The position numbers were made by a program, and so were the translations under genes. Shown in pieces: positions 33,976 through 42,686 of a stretch of 64,000 nt of DNA (positions within the stretch are counted from its first letter, which is position 1; each line of letters starts with the position of its first letter). The notes beneath the pieces are model-generated. The model made no database searches. It saw nothing but the letters and a program-made list of their open reading frames with translations, and was not told where the DNA came from. The stretch is from JAPPHY01 sp965247535 (lineage in GTDB: Bacteria > Chloroflexota > Dehalococcoidia > Lucifugimonadales > UBA2985), in contig OZ252018.1 of NCBI GenBank assembly GCA_965247535.1, positions 1,364,001 through 1,428,000 of the forward strand, given 5' to 3'.

Positions 33976-34581
33976 ATGACATTTGTGACCCGCCGAGAGG
34001 AAATCGTACCGGAGGGTAGTGTTGGGGACTACCTGGCTTGGAATGAGAGAGTCAGCAACATCCTGCAGTCTCAGCCAGGTTTCCAGGGATGCTTCACCCT
34101 TAACTCACTCGCACACTTGGACAAGTACACGAGGCTGGTCCTGTGGGATAGCCGTGACGACTGGCGCGTTGCCCTCCTCGCACCGGCACTTGTGAGCTTC
34201 TTGAATGAAAACCCGGCCGAGGGCATCTTTACCGAGACCGGCATCGGCCTGGGCTACGAGGTTGTGTTCGAAATAGACGGCCCCGGCTACGCAGGCGTCG
34301 TGAACCTGAACGACTTCATCGTCGACGTGGACGGAGCAGTTCCCGCCTTCATCGAAAGCCGCAGGGTGTACTGGGAGGGCGCCAAGGCAGGCGATCCGCG
34401 GTTTGTGAGGCGTCTGCTTCTTCGTGAGCTGGGATCGGACCACAGGTTCGTGGGATTCACGCTTCACACCGAGTTCGCCCCACTGGGCGAGCGGGGCGGC
34501 TCGTGGAGGCCTCCCGCCAGAAGCAACTTCACGACCCTGCCATTCACCGCTGAGCAGTTCGAGATCGTGTTCCAGGTCTAG
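33976..34581 (+). CDS. Hypothetical protein, ABM-like (dimeric alpha/beta barrel)
   Basis: 201 residues. The first half (GSVGDYLAWNERVSNILQSQPGFQGCFTL, LVLWDSRDDWRVALLAPALVSFL) resembles the antibiotic-biosynthesis-monooxygenase/stress-responsive barrel fold, including the residue spacing of its long helix. The second half is not recognised. It follows the SDR with a short gap and is probably co-transcribed with licD and the SDR gene. GGAAGGGG precedes the ATG. Confidence 0.5.
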   Translation: MTFVTRREEIVPEGSVGDYLAWNERVSNILQSQPGFQGCFTLNSLAHLDKYTRLVLWDSRDDWRVALLAPALVSFLNENPAEGIFTETGIGLGYEVVFEIDGPGYAGVVNLNDFIVDVDGAVPAFIESRRVYWEGAKAGDPRFVRRLLLRELGSDHRFVGFTLHTEFAPLGERGGSWRPPARSNFTTLPFTAEQFEIVFQV

Positions 34582-34719
34582 GTGCGGAAGCCGGGCCATC
34601 TGGCCCGGCCGGCTCGACTACGCAATCTTGAACTGTTGGTGCGGATTCATGGTAACCTGACCCGCTCGCATGGTTCGACTAGCTCACCATGAGCGGGCTG
34701 GCGGTGCGGCCGGCCAATA

Positions 34720-34762
34720 TTGTCCGCTCATTTCCTTCGACATGCTCAGGATGAGCGGACAA
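34720..34762. repeat. Dispersed palindromic repeat, copy B
   Basis: TTGTCCGCTCAT and ATGAGCGGACAA arms (12 bp, perfect) enclose TTCCTTCGACATGCTCAGG, whose reverse complement matches the core of copy A. It lies 16 bp past the end of ileS and could double as a terminator hairpin on either strand. Confidence 0.85.
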
Positions 34763-34777
34763 GAAATACCGCCGCCC

Positions 34778-37700
34778 CTACCCGACTCGCACTACCCCCA
34801 GCGCTATCTGCATCCCGTCGACATCCTGCTGCTCCGTGTACGCGCCCTCTGGCGCGGCGCCCGCCACCAGCCGGTCCGATAGCGTCTCCTGCCGCACGTA
34901 GCCATCGAAGCGCTCCACTACGCGCGCCACTTCCCCATCGCCGTCGTAGTAGGTCGCGATGCGGTCCGCGATGTCGAATCCGGCCGAGCGGCGCATGTTC
35001 TGCAGGCGGTGCACCAGTTCCCGCGCCGTGCCCTCGTCGCGCAGCTCGTCCGTGACCTCCGTGACCACCGCCACCGTGTACCCGCCATCCGACGCGGTGG
35101 CGTAGCCATCGCGGTCGCTCGAGGTCACCGTGACCTCATCCGGCTGCACGGTGTGCTGCCCTACCGCAACCGTCAGGCCGGCCCGAACGCGGAGGGCCGC
35201 CGCCGTGGCGTCGCTGCTGCGCAACTGCCCGTCTATGGCCGGCATCTCCGACCCGTAGCGAGCGCCCGCGACCGCCGGATTCAGCCGCACCTGGAAGTCC
35301 AGCACCGACTCCTCAGCCTCCAGCAGGGCGACCTCCTTCACGTTCAGCTCGTCCAGGACCTGCGACGCTATCTGTGCCACCATCGCCGCCTCCTCCTGCG
35401 TACGCGGTCTCACGAGAACCCTCGTGAGCGGCTGGCGCACCTTGATTCCGGCCTTGCTCCTCGCCGAGCGGCCCAGGCTCGACACGCGCATGGCCAGCCG
35501 GGCGGCAACGGACAGACTGTCGTCGATCTGGCTGGTGTCAGCGACAGGAAACGATGCCAGGTGCACGCTCTCCGGCGCCTCGTCGTCCACGGAGCACACC
35601 AGATTTTGGTACATCTCCTCCGCGATGAACGGCGTGATGGGCGCCAGCAGCTTGGCCAGCGTCACCAGGCACGTGTAGAGGGTGTGGTAGGCTGCCAGCT
35701 TGTCCTGGTCGTTCTCCGACTTCCAGAAACGGCGGCGGCTGCGTCTCACGTACCAGTTGGAGAGCACGTCCACGAAGTCCTCGATGCTCCGCGCCGCGCC
35801 CGCCGAGTCGTAGTCGTCCAGGCTGCGCGTCACCCCGTCCACCAGCGAGTGCAGTTCCGAGAGTATCCACCGGTCCATTTCCGACGCCGGCGCGCCGGCC
35901 GGCTCCGCGCCCGGCCTGTAGTCGTCTATGTTGGCGTAAGTGACGAAGAAGGAGTAGACGTTCCACAGCGTGAGCAGGAAGCGGCGCCGCGCCTCGTCCG
36001 CCGTGCCGTATCCGAAGCTCAGGTTCTGCGCCGGGTTGTGGCGTGCGAACACCCACCGCATGGCGTCCACGCCCATCCGCTCCGCCGCCTCCACAAACTC
36101 CAGGGCATTGCCCTTGCTCTTGTGCATCTCCTCGCCCTTCTCGTCGCGCATCAGGGCGTAGCTGAACACGGAGCGGAACGGCTCGTGGTTTTCCAGCGCC
36201 GTGCTCATGGTCAGGAGGGAGTAGAACCAGTTGCGAAACTGTCCCGGGAAGCTCTCCGATATCCAGTCCGCGGGGTACCACTTCTGCCACTCCTCGCGGC
36301 TGTGGCGGTATCCCAACGTCGAGAACGGCACGATGCCGGCGTCCAGCCACGGGTTGCCCACGTCACGGATTCGCGACACCGGCTCGCCGCACTGCCAGCA
36401 CGCTATGCGCACGGCGTCGACCCACGGCCTGTGCGGCGAATGGCCCTCGAACTGCTCCCACCCTTCTATCGCGCGCTCGTGCAGCTCCTCCTCGCTGCCC
36501 ATCACCTCCACGCTTCCGCACTCGCACCGGTAGATTGGAAGCGCCAGGCCCCAGTACCGCTTCTTGGATATCATCCAGTCGTCCATGTTGTTGAGCCAGT
36601 CGAGCTCGCGCTCCATACCGAAGGACGGGATCCAACGGATCTTACGCGTTACGTCGGCGATGAGGTGGCGAAGCTCGTCCATCGAGATGTACCACTCGTC
36701 GACCAGCCGGAACACCAGTTCCGAGTCGCACCGCCAGCAGACGGGATAGCGATGCGCGTATTCCTCGACTCGCAGCAGGAGGCCCTTCTCGCGCAGGCTC
36801 TCGAAGATGTCGTCGTTGACGTCCGCCACGTTGCGGCCCACCAGCCAGTCGAACCCGTCGACGTAGTTACCGAACTCGTCCAGGGGTGCGATGGTCGCCA
36901 GGCCGTGCTCCTTGCCCAGTGCAAAGTCCTCTTTGCCCGCGCCCGGCGCTATGTGGACGATGCCGGTGCCCTCCGTTTCGCTGACCTCGTTCCAGGCCAG
37001 GACCGCGTGCTCGACGCCCTGCTGAGGCGCCAGCTCATCGAACGGGCCGCGGTAGCGCAGGCCAACCAGTCGCGAGCCGGGCAGCTCCTCCACGATCTGC
37101 GCGTTGCCCAGTAGCCTGTCCACCAGTACGCGTGACAGGTAGAAGGTCTCATCGCCCTGCCGGACGCGCGCGTAGGTCAGCTCCGGGTGGACCGCGGCCG
37201 CCACGTTGGACGTGAGTGTCCAGGGCGTAGTCGTCCACACCAGCAGCGACTCCCCTTCCCTGCCCTCCAGCGGGAAGCGCAGGAACACGGCCTTGTGCAC
37301 CACCTCCTTGTACCCTTCCGTGACGATCTCGTGCTCCGATAGGCCGGTGGCGCAGCGCGGGCACCACGGCATCACGTCGGTTCCCTCGTAGAGCCAGCCG
37401 CGCTCGTGGCACGTCTTCAGGAACCGCCAGATGGTGTAGTTGTTCTCGTCCGACATCGTGTGGTAGGAGTCGTCCCAGTTCATCCAGTAGGCAAGCCGGA
37501 TCGACTGCTGCGTGATGATGTCGGCATAGCGGCGGACCCGCTCCTTGCACGCCTCCACAAACCGGTCGATGCCGTACGCCTCAATGTCGCGCTTGGACCG
37601 GAAGCCCATCTCCTTCTCAACCTCAACCTCCACCCACAGGCCCTGGCCGTCGTAGCCGTTCTGGTAGCGCTGCCGGAATCCCTGCATGGTCTTGTAGCGC

Positions 37701-37909
37701 TGGAACAGGTCCTTGTACGAGCGACCCCAGGCGTGGTGCACGCCCATGGGGTTGTTGGCCGTGATGGGGCCGTCGATGAACGACCACCGCCTCTCCGAGT
37801 CCCGGTTGCGCTGCAGGTACTTCTGCATCATGCCGGTGGTGCTCCACCACTCCAGCAGCTCGCGCTCCATGGCCGGGAAGTCCACTCTCGATGTTACGGG
37901 TTTGAACAT
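34778..37909 (-). CDS. ileS: Isoleucyl-tRNA synthetase
   Basis: 1043 residues, class I synthetase. The HIGH-type motif appears as NNPMGVHHAWGR near residue 55 and the KMSKS-type motif as MHKSKGNALEF near 595; an editing insert (TTTPWTLTSNVAAAVHPEL) and a long C-terminal anticodon-binding region are present. Sequence style (RYQNGYDGQGLWVEVEVEKEMG) is that of the ileS2/eukaryote-like branch, members of which often resist mupirocin; that is inference only. Expression is predicted to be controlled by the T-box leader at 37931-38190. Confidence 0.96.
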   Translation of the reverse strand: MFKPVTSRVDFPAMERELLEWWSTTGMMQKYLQRNRDSERRWSFIDGPITANNPMGVHHAWGRSYKDLFQRYKTMQGFRQRYQNGYDGQGLWVEVEVEKEMGFRSKRDIEAYGIDRFVEACKERVRRYADIITQQSIRLAYWMNWDDSYHTMSDENNYTIWRFLKTCHERGWLYEGTDVMPWCPRCATGLSEHEIVTEGYKEVVHKAVFLRFPLEGREGESLLVWTTTPWTLTSNVAAAVHPELTYARVRQGDETFYLSRVLVDRLLGNAQIVEELPGSRLVGLRYRGPFDELAPQQGVEHAVLAWNEVSETEGTGIVHIAPGAGKEDFALGKEHGLATIAPLDEFGNYVDGFDWLVGRNVADVNDDIFESLREKGLLLRVEEYAHRYPVCWRCDSELVFRLVDEWYISMDELRHLIADVTRKIRWIPSFGMERELDWLNNMDDWMISKKRYWGLALPIYRCECGSVEVMGSEEELHERAIEGWEQFEGHSPHRPWVDAVRIACWQCGEPVSRIRDVGNPWLDAGIVPFSTLGYRHSREEWQKWYPADWISESFPGQFRNWFYSLLTMSTALENHEPFRSVFSYALMRDEKGEEMHKSKGNALEFVEAAERMGVDAMRWVFARHNPAQNLSFGYGTADEARRRFLLTLWNVYSFFVTYANIDDYRPGAEPAGAPASEMDRWILSELHSLVDGVTRSLDDYDSAGAARSIEDFVDVLSNWYVRRSRRRFWKSENDQDKLAAYHTLYTCLVTLAKLLAPITPFIAEEMYQNLVCSVDDEAPESVHLASFPVADTSQIDDSLSVAARLAMRVSSLGRSARSKAGIKVRQPLTRVLVRPRTQEEAAMVAQIASQVLDELNVKEVALLEAEESVLDFQVRLNPAVAGARYGSEMPAIDGQLRSSDATAAALRVRAGLTVAVGQHTVQPDEVTVTSSDRDGYATASDGGYTVAVVTEVTDELRDEGTARELVHRLQNMRRSAGFDIADRIATYYDGDGEVARVVERFDGYVRQETLSDRLVAGAAPEGAYTEQQDVDGMQIALGVVRVG

Positions 37910-37930
37910 AGGACGCTCCTGAAGGTCATC

Positions 37931-38190
37931 AAAAAAGCCCGCCCCACTAGGGACGGGCGTTGTGCCCGCGGTACCACCCTGATTCCCCGATGCGAGTCGG
38001 GGCGACTTGATGGGGCGCCATCACGCCCCTGCCGGTAACGGCGGCCTCCGGCTCCGCCTACTGGTCGATTCGACGTTGGGGGAGCGGCTCGGGAGTGATG
38101 TTCCGGGGTTGGGACTCGCCTGCTCTCACCATACCAGGCTCGCTTTGAGGCCCTGCTGCCCCGTACTCGTCTCCGTCATCGCCTTTTACG
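37931..38190 (-). promoter_or_regulatory. T-box leader (tRNA-Ile sensing) of ileS
   Basis: On the minus strand the leader contains the T-box consensus AGGGTGGTACCGCGGG (plus 37965-37980), followed by a competing terminator GCCCGTCCC-TAGT-GGGGCGGGC with TTTTTT (plus 37931-37958). Stem I is visible upstream with an AGTA loop (GACGAGTACGG), and the probable specifier reads ATC (plus 38097-38099), an isoleucine codon, matching the downstream gene. Uncharged tRNA-Ile would pair with the T-box and prevent termination. The ileS start lies 22 bp beyond the T-run. Confidence 0.9.
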
Positions 38191-38197
38191 GTGCCTT

Positions 38198-38226
38198 AGC
38201 CTAGCGGAAGCCCAATGGCGTGTCAA
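38198..38226 (-). promoter_or_regulatory. Promoter of the ileS T-box transcript
   Basis: TTGACA (plus 38221-38226) and TAGGCT (plus 38198-38203) with a 17-bp spacer place transcription start near 38190, just before Stem I of the T-box. Confidence 0.6.
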
Positions 38227-38280
38227 GGACGCGACGCGCGCTAAGGACAGAGGAAGCCAGCCCTTGGAGGAAGGCCCAGA

Positions 38281-38781
38281 CTACTGCTCAACGGCTTGGT
38301 TGCTTCCCCTAGCTAGCACATGTCTTCCCAGCGCCACTGCAACTATCATTAGCCCCAAGTCTATGGCGAATGCCACTGTATCCATCAACCCTCCTGCCAT
38401 CTCGTCGTACACGGAGGGTGGCACCAGAATTGGGACTAGGCCAACGAAAAGGAAATGGAATGCCCGCCTTAGGACCTCCAACCCCAAGCCCATTGGCAAG
38501 ATAGCCAGGATACTCTTCCATCCACCTCTCACCCTGTTGACCGCTGTCAATCGTGTCAGCAGGTACTTCCCGGATGCGAGGGCCGCGACAAAGAATGCGA
38601 AGTGGCTCACCGTATCCACCAGGATTGCCCGAACAGGCCACTCACCAATTTCCACTTTGAAGTCTATCCCTAGGAGACCCGCAGCGCTGTAGAACACAAT
38701 ATTGAAGAGCATCATCAGGACATACAGCCCTACACCCAACAATACGGTCAGCAACGTACCCTTTTCCCTGATTGTGCTCAA
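38281..38781 (-). CDS. Hypothetical four-helix membrane protein
   Basis: 166 residues with four hydrophobic segments (about 11-36, 50-70, 88-118 and 135-155), separated by short charged loops such as RLTAVNRVRGGWK. No signal peptide cleavage site and no recognised family. Codon bias is weaker than in neighbouring genes. It lies upstream of the ileS leader on the same strand and may read through into it. Confidence 0.55.
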   Translation of the reverse strand: MSTIREKGTLLTVLLGVGLYVLMMLFNIVFYSAAGLLGIDFKVEIGEWPVRAILVDTVSHFAFFVAALASGKYLLTRLTAVNRVRGGWKSILAILPMGLGLEVLRRAFHFLFVGLVPILVPPSVYDEMAGGLMDTVAFAIDLGLMIVAVALGRHVLARGSNQAVEQ

Positions 38782-39146
38782 GTTACAGGTCTCTCTCTGC
38801 GCAGCTAACCCTCACAGCTGCTCATGGTATCCGCGTTGCCGATTATCCGGTCTCTTGGTCCGATTGGGAAGGCCTCCAAGTGTGTACGCTCAGGAACCCG
38901 TGTGAGGCATTGGGCATATGCATCCATTCTAGCGCGATCAGAAAGCGTCTACATTGCCCTGTTTAGGTCGATTGCGGCATTTACTGTTCCTTCACTTCAA
39001 GGATGGCCCCCCCTTCTCGTCGTGACTAGTCTCACGTGTTTCTGAACGAGAATAGGACGCGCGCATTGAGGAGGATGCGCGTTACTGGGCAGGGACGATT
39101 CGCTAGACGCCTCTACCCTCGATCGAAGGCTTTCTGTTGCAAGCCG
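38782..39146. other. Non-coding stretch between membrane-protein gene and small ORF
   Basis: No ORF with coding character on either strand. The only structure is a hairpin at about 39058-39083 (ACGCGCGCAT / ATGCGCGT arms), positioned to end transcription of the 36-aa gene on the minus strand. Confidence 0.4.
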
Positions 39147-39257
39147 CTACTTCTTGGGAGGGTTGTTTTCCCTGTTGGGCCCTGATGGATTACCTGTCTT
39201 GCTCGGCCACCCCCCACCACCTTTGCCACCCTTCGCTACCACTGATCCGATAGGCAT
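39147..39257 (-). CDS. 36-aa Gly/Pro-rich small protein
   Basis: ATG at 39255-39257, stop TAG at 39147-39149. The peptide starts MPIGSVVAKGGKGGGGWPS, continues with KTGNPSGPNRENNPPKK, and is hydrophilic and basic. AGGGGAGG lies 6 bp before the ATG, a much stronger site than most genes in this window have. Short Gly-rich peptides containing GGGGWPS.TGNPSG followed by NN-PP are, as far as I recall, seen as tiny hypothetical proteins in other bacteria. Too short for ordinary gene callers. Function unknown; likely unstructured. Confidence 0.65.
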   Translation of the reverse strand: MPIGSVVAKGGKGGGGWPSKTGNPSGPNRENNPPKK

Positions 39258-39567
39258 ATCGCCTCCCCTAGGTGCCTGGGTCCGCACCTTACCCTTGGAT
39301 GAAGCCCATTGTACTACCTCAGGTCAAGTTTGCTACCACGCATGTTCGTGGACGAGTATATTCCCTGCCCTTGGTCTATCCTCAGATCGGGTCCTCTCTT
39401 GCCTTCACTGCGGACGGCCTTAGCGCCATCGCCAACACCGTGCCGCCTCAAAAAACCGGGTCAACAACGCAGGCGGAGCTCATATGCGCGTCGGACACCC
39501 GATGTGCTAGGGTTGATACGACTGGCTAAGGTCACTCTCAAATCTGGAGTCTGTGGGACGGAGCATT
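39258..39567. other. Intergenic region upstream of the EEP nuclease gene
   Basis: No supported gene. On the minus strand TACAAT (plus 39314-39319 region) may be the -10 of the 36-aa gene. ORFs here have atypical codon use. Confidence 0.3.
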
Positions 39568-40395
39568 GTGAAGATCATCTCGTGGAACATAGCTCGAAGG
39601 AGCGAACCCTGGCATCAACTGCTTGATATGGACACCGACCTGGCGCTCCTGCAGGAGGCGGCGCCACCGCCCAACGAAGTGGCCAACCGGCTTGAAGTCA
39701 ACCCCGGTCCCTTCGAAATAGCGGGCGGATACCGGTACCCGCAGCGATGGCGAACGGCGATTGTCAGACTATCGGATAGGATCAAGGTGGAGTGGATTGA
39801 GTCCAAGTCCATAGCCGAAGCCGGCGCGAGCGAGTTCGCCGTCAGCATCCCGGGAACGGTGGCCGCTGCCCGGGTAACGCCTTCGGAGGGAGAACCTATC
39901 TTCGTGGTCTCGTTGTACGCACAGTGGCGGGTCCCCCACGAATGGGCCGGTGGCCATTGGATCGCAGCTGACGGCTCCGCTCACCGGGTCATTTCGGACC
40001 TCACAGAGGCGTTCATCGGCAAGGAGAGAGGCCATCGCATCATCGCCGCAGGGGACCTCAACATCCTCCACGGCTATGGGGACTACGGCAACCCATACTG
40101 GGCAGCGCGCTACCGGACTGTATTCGATAGGATGGAGGCCCTGGGACTGCCATTCGCGGGGCCGCAGCATCCCAACGGGAGGCAGGCCGACCCCTGGCCG
40201 GACGAGCTGCCGCGAGACAGCAAGAACGTCCCGACGTACCACTCTACTAAGCAGAAACCGGAAACCGCTACCCGCCAACTGGACTTCGTATTCGCGTCTC
40301 GCAGCCTCCAGGAGTCCATGAGTGTTCGCTCCCTCAACGAGCCGGAGGAGTGGGGGCCCAGCGACCACTGCCGTTTGGATATTGAAGTGTCGTGA
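39568..40395 (+). CDS. Endonuclease/exonuclease/phosphatase (EEP) family protein
   Basis: 275 residues from GTG 39568, giving MKIISWNIARRSEPW, the standard EEP start; GTG 39553 is an in-frame alternative. Motifs: LALLQEAAPP (metal-binding Glu), IIAAGDLNIL (catalytic Asp/Asn) and the C-terminal WGPSDHCRLDIEV (SDH). The superfamily includes exonuclease III and phosphodiesterases acting on nucleic acids or lipids. No partner genes nearby; in vivo substrate unknown. Confidence 0.8.
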   Translation: MKIISWNIARRSEPWHQLLDMDTDLALLQEAAPPPNEVANRLEVNPGPFEIAGGYRYPQRWRTAIVRLSDRIKVEWIESKSIAEAGASEFAVSIPGTVAAARVTPSEGEPIFVVSLYAQWRVPHEWAGGHWIAADGSAHRVISDLTEAFIGKERGHRIIAAGDLNILHGYGDYGNPYWAARYRTVFDRMEALGLPFAGPQHPNGRQADPWPDELPRDSKNVPTYHSTKQKPETATRQLDFVFASRSLQESMSVRSLNEPEEWGPSDHCRLDIEVS

Positions 40396-40580
40396 GGTCG
40401 TCTGCTCTCCGACGCTGTTACGAAGTTGAGCATGTCGAACCGTGCCGGCGGGCAATCCGGTCACTCATGAGAGCCGATAGAACCTGTCATCAGCCCCGGT
40501 ACGGCTTCCGCCGACCGCAATCTGTAGTATAATTGGGCGGTTGACTTGGAGCTTCCACTGGAAAGGGGAGACTCGTACCT

Positions 40581-40922
40581 ATGCGCTGGGTCCTGAGATC
40601 GAAGATTCACAAGGCCACGGTCACCGAGGCCAACCTGGACTACAACGGCAGCATCACCATAGACGAAGACCTGATCGACAGGGCCGGCCTGTGGCCCGGT
40701 GAACGGGTTCTGGTGGTGGACAACACCAACGGCGCTCGGCTGGAGACCTACGTGATGGTGGGCGATAGAGGCTCCGGCGTCATCTGCATGAACGGCGCCG
40801 CTGCTCACCTCATCAAGGTGGGCGACCAGATAATCGTCATGGGCTTCGAGCTTACGGACGCGCCGGTTACGCCTAGCAACATCCTGGTTGACGAAAACAA
40901 CCGGTTCGCACGCTACCTCTAG
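40581..40922 (+). CDS. panD: Aspartate 1-decarboxylase (proenzyme)
   Basis: 113 residues. Makes beta-alanine for pantothenate and CoA. The self-processing site Gly23-Ser24 is present in ANLDYNGSITIDEDL, where Ser24 becomes the pyruvoyl group. The family ends GAAAHLIKVGDQIIVMGF and NRFARYL are intact. AAAGGGGAG precedes the ATG, and a TATAAT at 40528-40533 is a likely -10. Monocistronic here. Confidence 0.96.
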   Translation: MRWVLRSKIHKATVTEANLDYNGSITIDEDLIDRAGLWPGERVLVVDNTNGARLETYVMVGDRGSGVICMNGAAAHLIKVGDQIIVMGFELTDAPVTPSNILVDENNRFARYL

Positions 40923-40961
40923 CCGTCTCGCAACCGCCTGTCCAACCGCAGGCGCCTTCGC

Positions 40962-42377
40962 CTAGAGCTCTTTGATGGCGTTCACCAAGTCGGTCAGGGC
41001 CCGCCGAGCGTCCGCGAAGTACATCCTGGTCTTGGGGTTGTAGAACAACGGGTTGTCTATGCCCGCGAATCCCGGGCTCAAGCTCCGCTTGATGAAGATG
41101 ATGTTCCTTGCCCTGTCCACGTTCAGGATGGGCATCCCGTAGATGGGGCTGTCCGGCACGTCGCGGGACACCGGGTTGGTCACATCGTTGGCGCCAACCA
41201 CGACCGCAACGTCCGTCCTCTCGAAGTCGTCGTTGATGTCCTCCATGGCGAATAGCTGGTCGTAGGGAACGTCCGCCTCGGCGAGCAGCACGTTCATGTG
41301 ACCGGGCATCCTGCCCGCAACGGGGTGAATGGCGTGCCTCACCTCGACGCCCTTCGATTGCAGCAGGTCCGCCAGCTCCTTCACCTGGTGCTGCGCCTGC
41401 GCCGCAGCCAGCCCGTAGCCCGGCACGAAGATGACCGACTTGGCGTACGCCAGCACTATCGACGAGTCCTCCGCCGTGGTGGTCTGCGCCTGCCGGCCCT
41501 CGCTTCCGGCCTGTTCGGCGCTGGTGGCCTGCGCACCGAACGCACCGAACATCACGTTCCATATCGAACGGTTCATCGCTATGCACATTATGCGAGTGAG
41601 GATGAACCCGGACGCTCCCACCAGCGAGCCGCTGATGATGAGCACCATGTTGTCCAGCACGAAACCGGCCGCGGCTGCCGCCAGTCCGGAGTACGAGTTC
41701 AGCAACGCGATCACCACCGGCATGTCCGCTCCGCCAATCGGCATGACCAGCAGGATGCCAAGCAGCAGAGACACCACCACCAATCCCAGGAAGAGCGGCG
41801 CAACCTCGGACATGCTCGCCGAACCGCTCGAAAGCAACACCACCAGGTAGCCGCCCAGGCCCAGCGCTGTCAGAAAGAGAATGGGGTTGAGTGCCTTGAT
41901 GACGGGAGAGCTGATGGCCCGGCCGGAGACGATGTCCTGCAGCTTCCCGAACGCAATGAAGCTGCCCGACAGGGTGACGGCGCCAATGAACGTGCCCAGC
42001 ATAATGGTCACTCCCACGTCCGAGCCCACGTCCGCCGCGTCCGATGTCAACTTGTGGAACTCGCCGGAAGCCACCAGCGCGGATGCTCCTCCGCCGAGGC
42101 CGTTGAAGATTGCCACCATCTGCGGCATGGCCGTCATCTTGATTGTTCGCGCAAGGGTCGCGCCCACAATGGCGCCTACGATAACGCCGCCCGCTATCTG
42201 AGCGTAGTCCAGGACCTCGCGGTCCAGGAGCGTCACCACGACTGCGATGAGCATGGCTGTGGCGCCCATCCTGTTTCCGGAACGCGCCGTGGCCGGTGAG
42301 CTCAACCGCTTGAGGCCGATAATGAACAGCACCGCCGCAAGCAAATACGCAAGGTTTACAAGATTGATGAGTGTCAT
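40962..42377 (-). CDS. pntB: NAD(P) transhydrogenase subunit beta
   Basis: 471 residues: about nine membrane helices (domain II) followed by a soluble NADP-binding domain III with PGYGLAAAQAQHQVKEL, HPVAGRMPGHMNVLLAEADVPY and GANDVTNP. It forms the proton channel and NADP site of the transhydrogenase that drives NADPH formation from NADH using the proton gradient. Its start overlaps the stop of pntA2 by 4 bp. Last gene of the pntA1-pntA2-pntB operon. Confidence 0.96.
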   Translation of the reverse strand: MTLINLVNLAYLLAAVLFIIGLKRLSSPATARSGNRMGATAMLIAVVVTLLDREVLDYAQIAGGVIVGAIVGATLARTIKMTAMPQMVAIFNGLGGGASALVASGEFHKLTSDAADVGSDVGVTIMLGTFIGAVTLSGSFIAFGKLQDIVSGRAISSPVIKALNPILFLTALGLGGYLVVLLSSGSASMSEVAPLFLGLVVVSLLLGILLVMPIGGADMPVVIALLNSYSGLAAAAAGFVLDNMVLIISGSLVGASGFILTRIMCIAMNRSIWNVMFGAFGAQATSAEQAGSEGRQAQTTTAEDSSIVLAYAKSVIFVPGYGLAAAQAQHQVKELADLLQSKGVEVRHAIHPVAGRMPGHMNVLLAEADVPYDQLFAMEDINDDFERTDVAVVVGANDVTNPVSRDVPDSPIYGMPILNVDRARNIIFIKRSLSPGFAGIDNPLFYNPKTRMYFADARRALTDLVNAIKEL

Positions 42378-42673
42378 TGCCTCGGCTCGTCAGGCCGCCT
42401 CCTGAACAACTGAAGCATCCGGTCAGTCACCATGAACCCGCCTACGACGTTGATGGTCGCCAGTGCCACAGCGCCAATTCCCAGCGCGTCGCCGATCACT
42501 GAGTCGCTGCGCACCACCACGACCAGAGCGCCAATCAGCACAATGCCCGAAATTGCGTTGGAGCCAGACATGAGCGGCGTGTGGAGGATGGGAGGCACCT
42601 TGCTGATGACCTCAAAACCCAGGAGCACCGCCAGCACAAATACGAACAGCGATACGAGAAGCCCCTCTATCAT
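42374..42673 (-). CDS. pntA2: NAD(P) transhydrogenase subunit alpha part 2
   Basis: 99 residues from ATG 42673 (MIEGLLVSLFVFVLAVLLGF). Three or four membrane helices form the alpha part of domain II, with the typical KVPPILHTPLMSGSNAISGI. The frame extends to 42817, but that part overlaps pntA1 and is Arg/Pro-rich. The alpha subunit is split into two polypeptides, as in Rhodospirillum and many Chloroflexota. Confidence 0.92.
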   Translation of the reverse strand: MIEGLLVSLFVFVLAVLLGFEVISKVPPILHTPLMSGSNAISGIVLIGALVVVVRSDSVIGDALGIGAVALATINVVGGFMVTDRMLQLFRRRPDEPRQ

Positions 42674-42686
42674 CCGGCTCGCTCCT

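Noticed and set aside
35009..37114. 701-aa plus-strand ORF
   Set aside because: Antisense shadow of ileS, with low-complexity Arg/His/Val composition.
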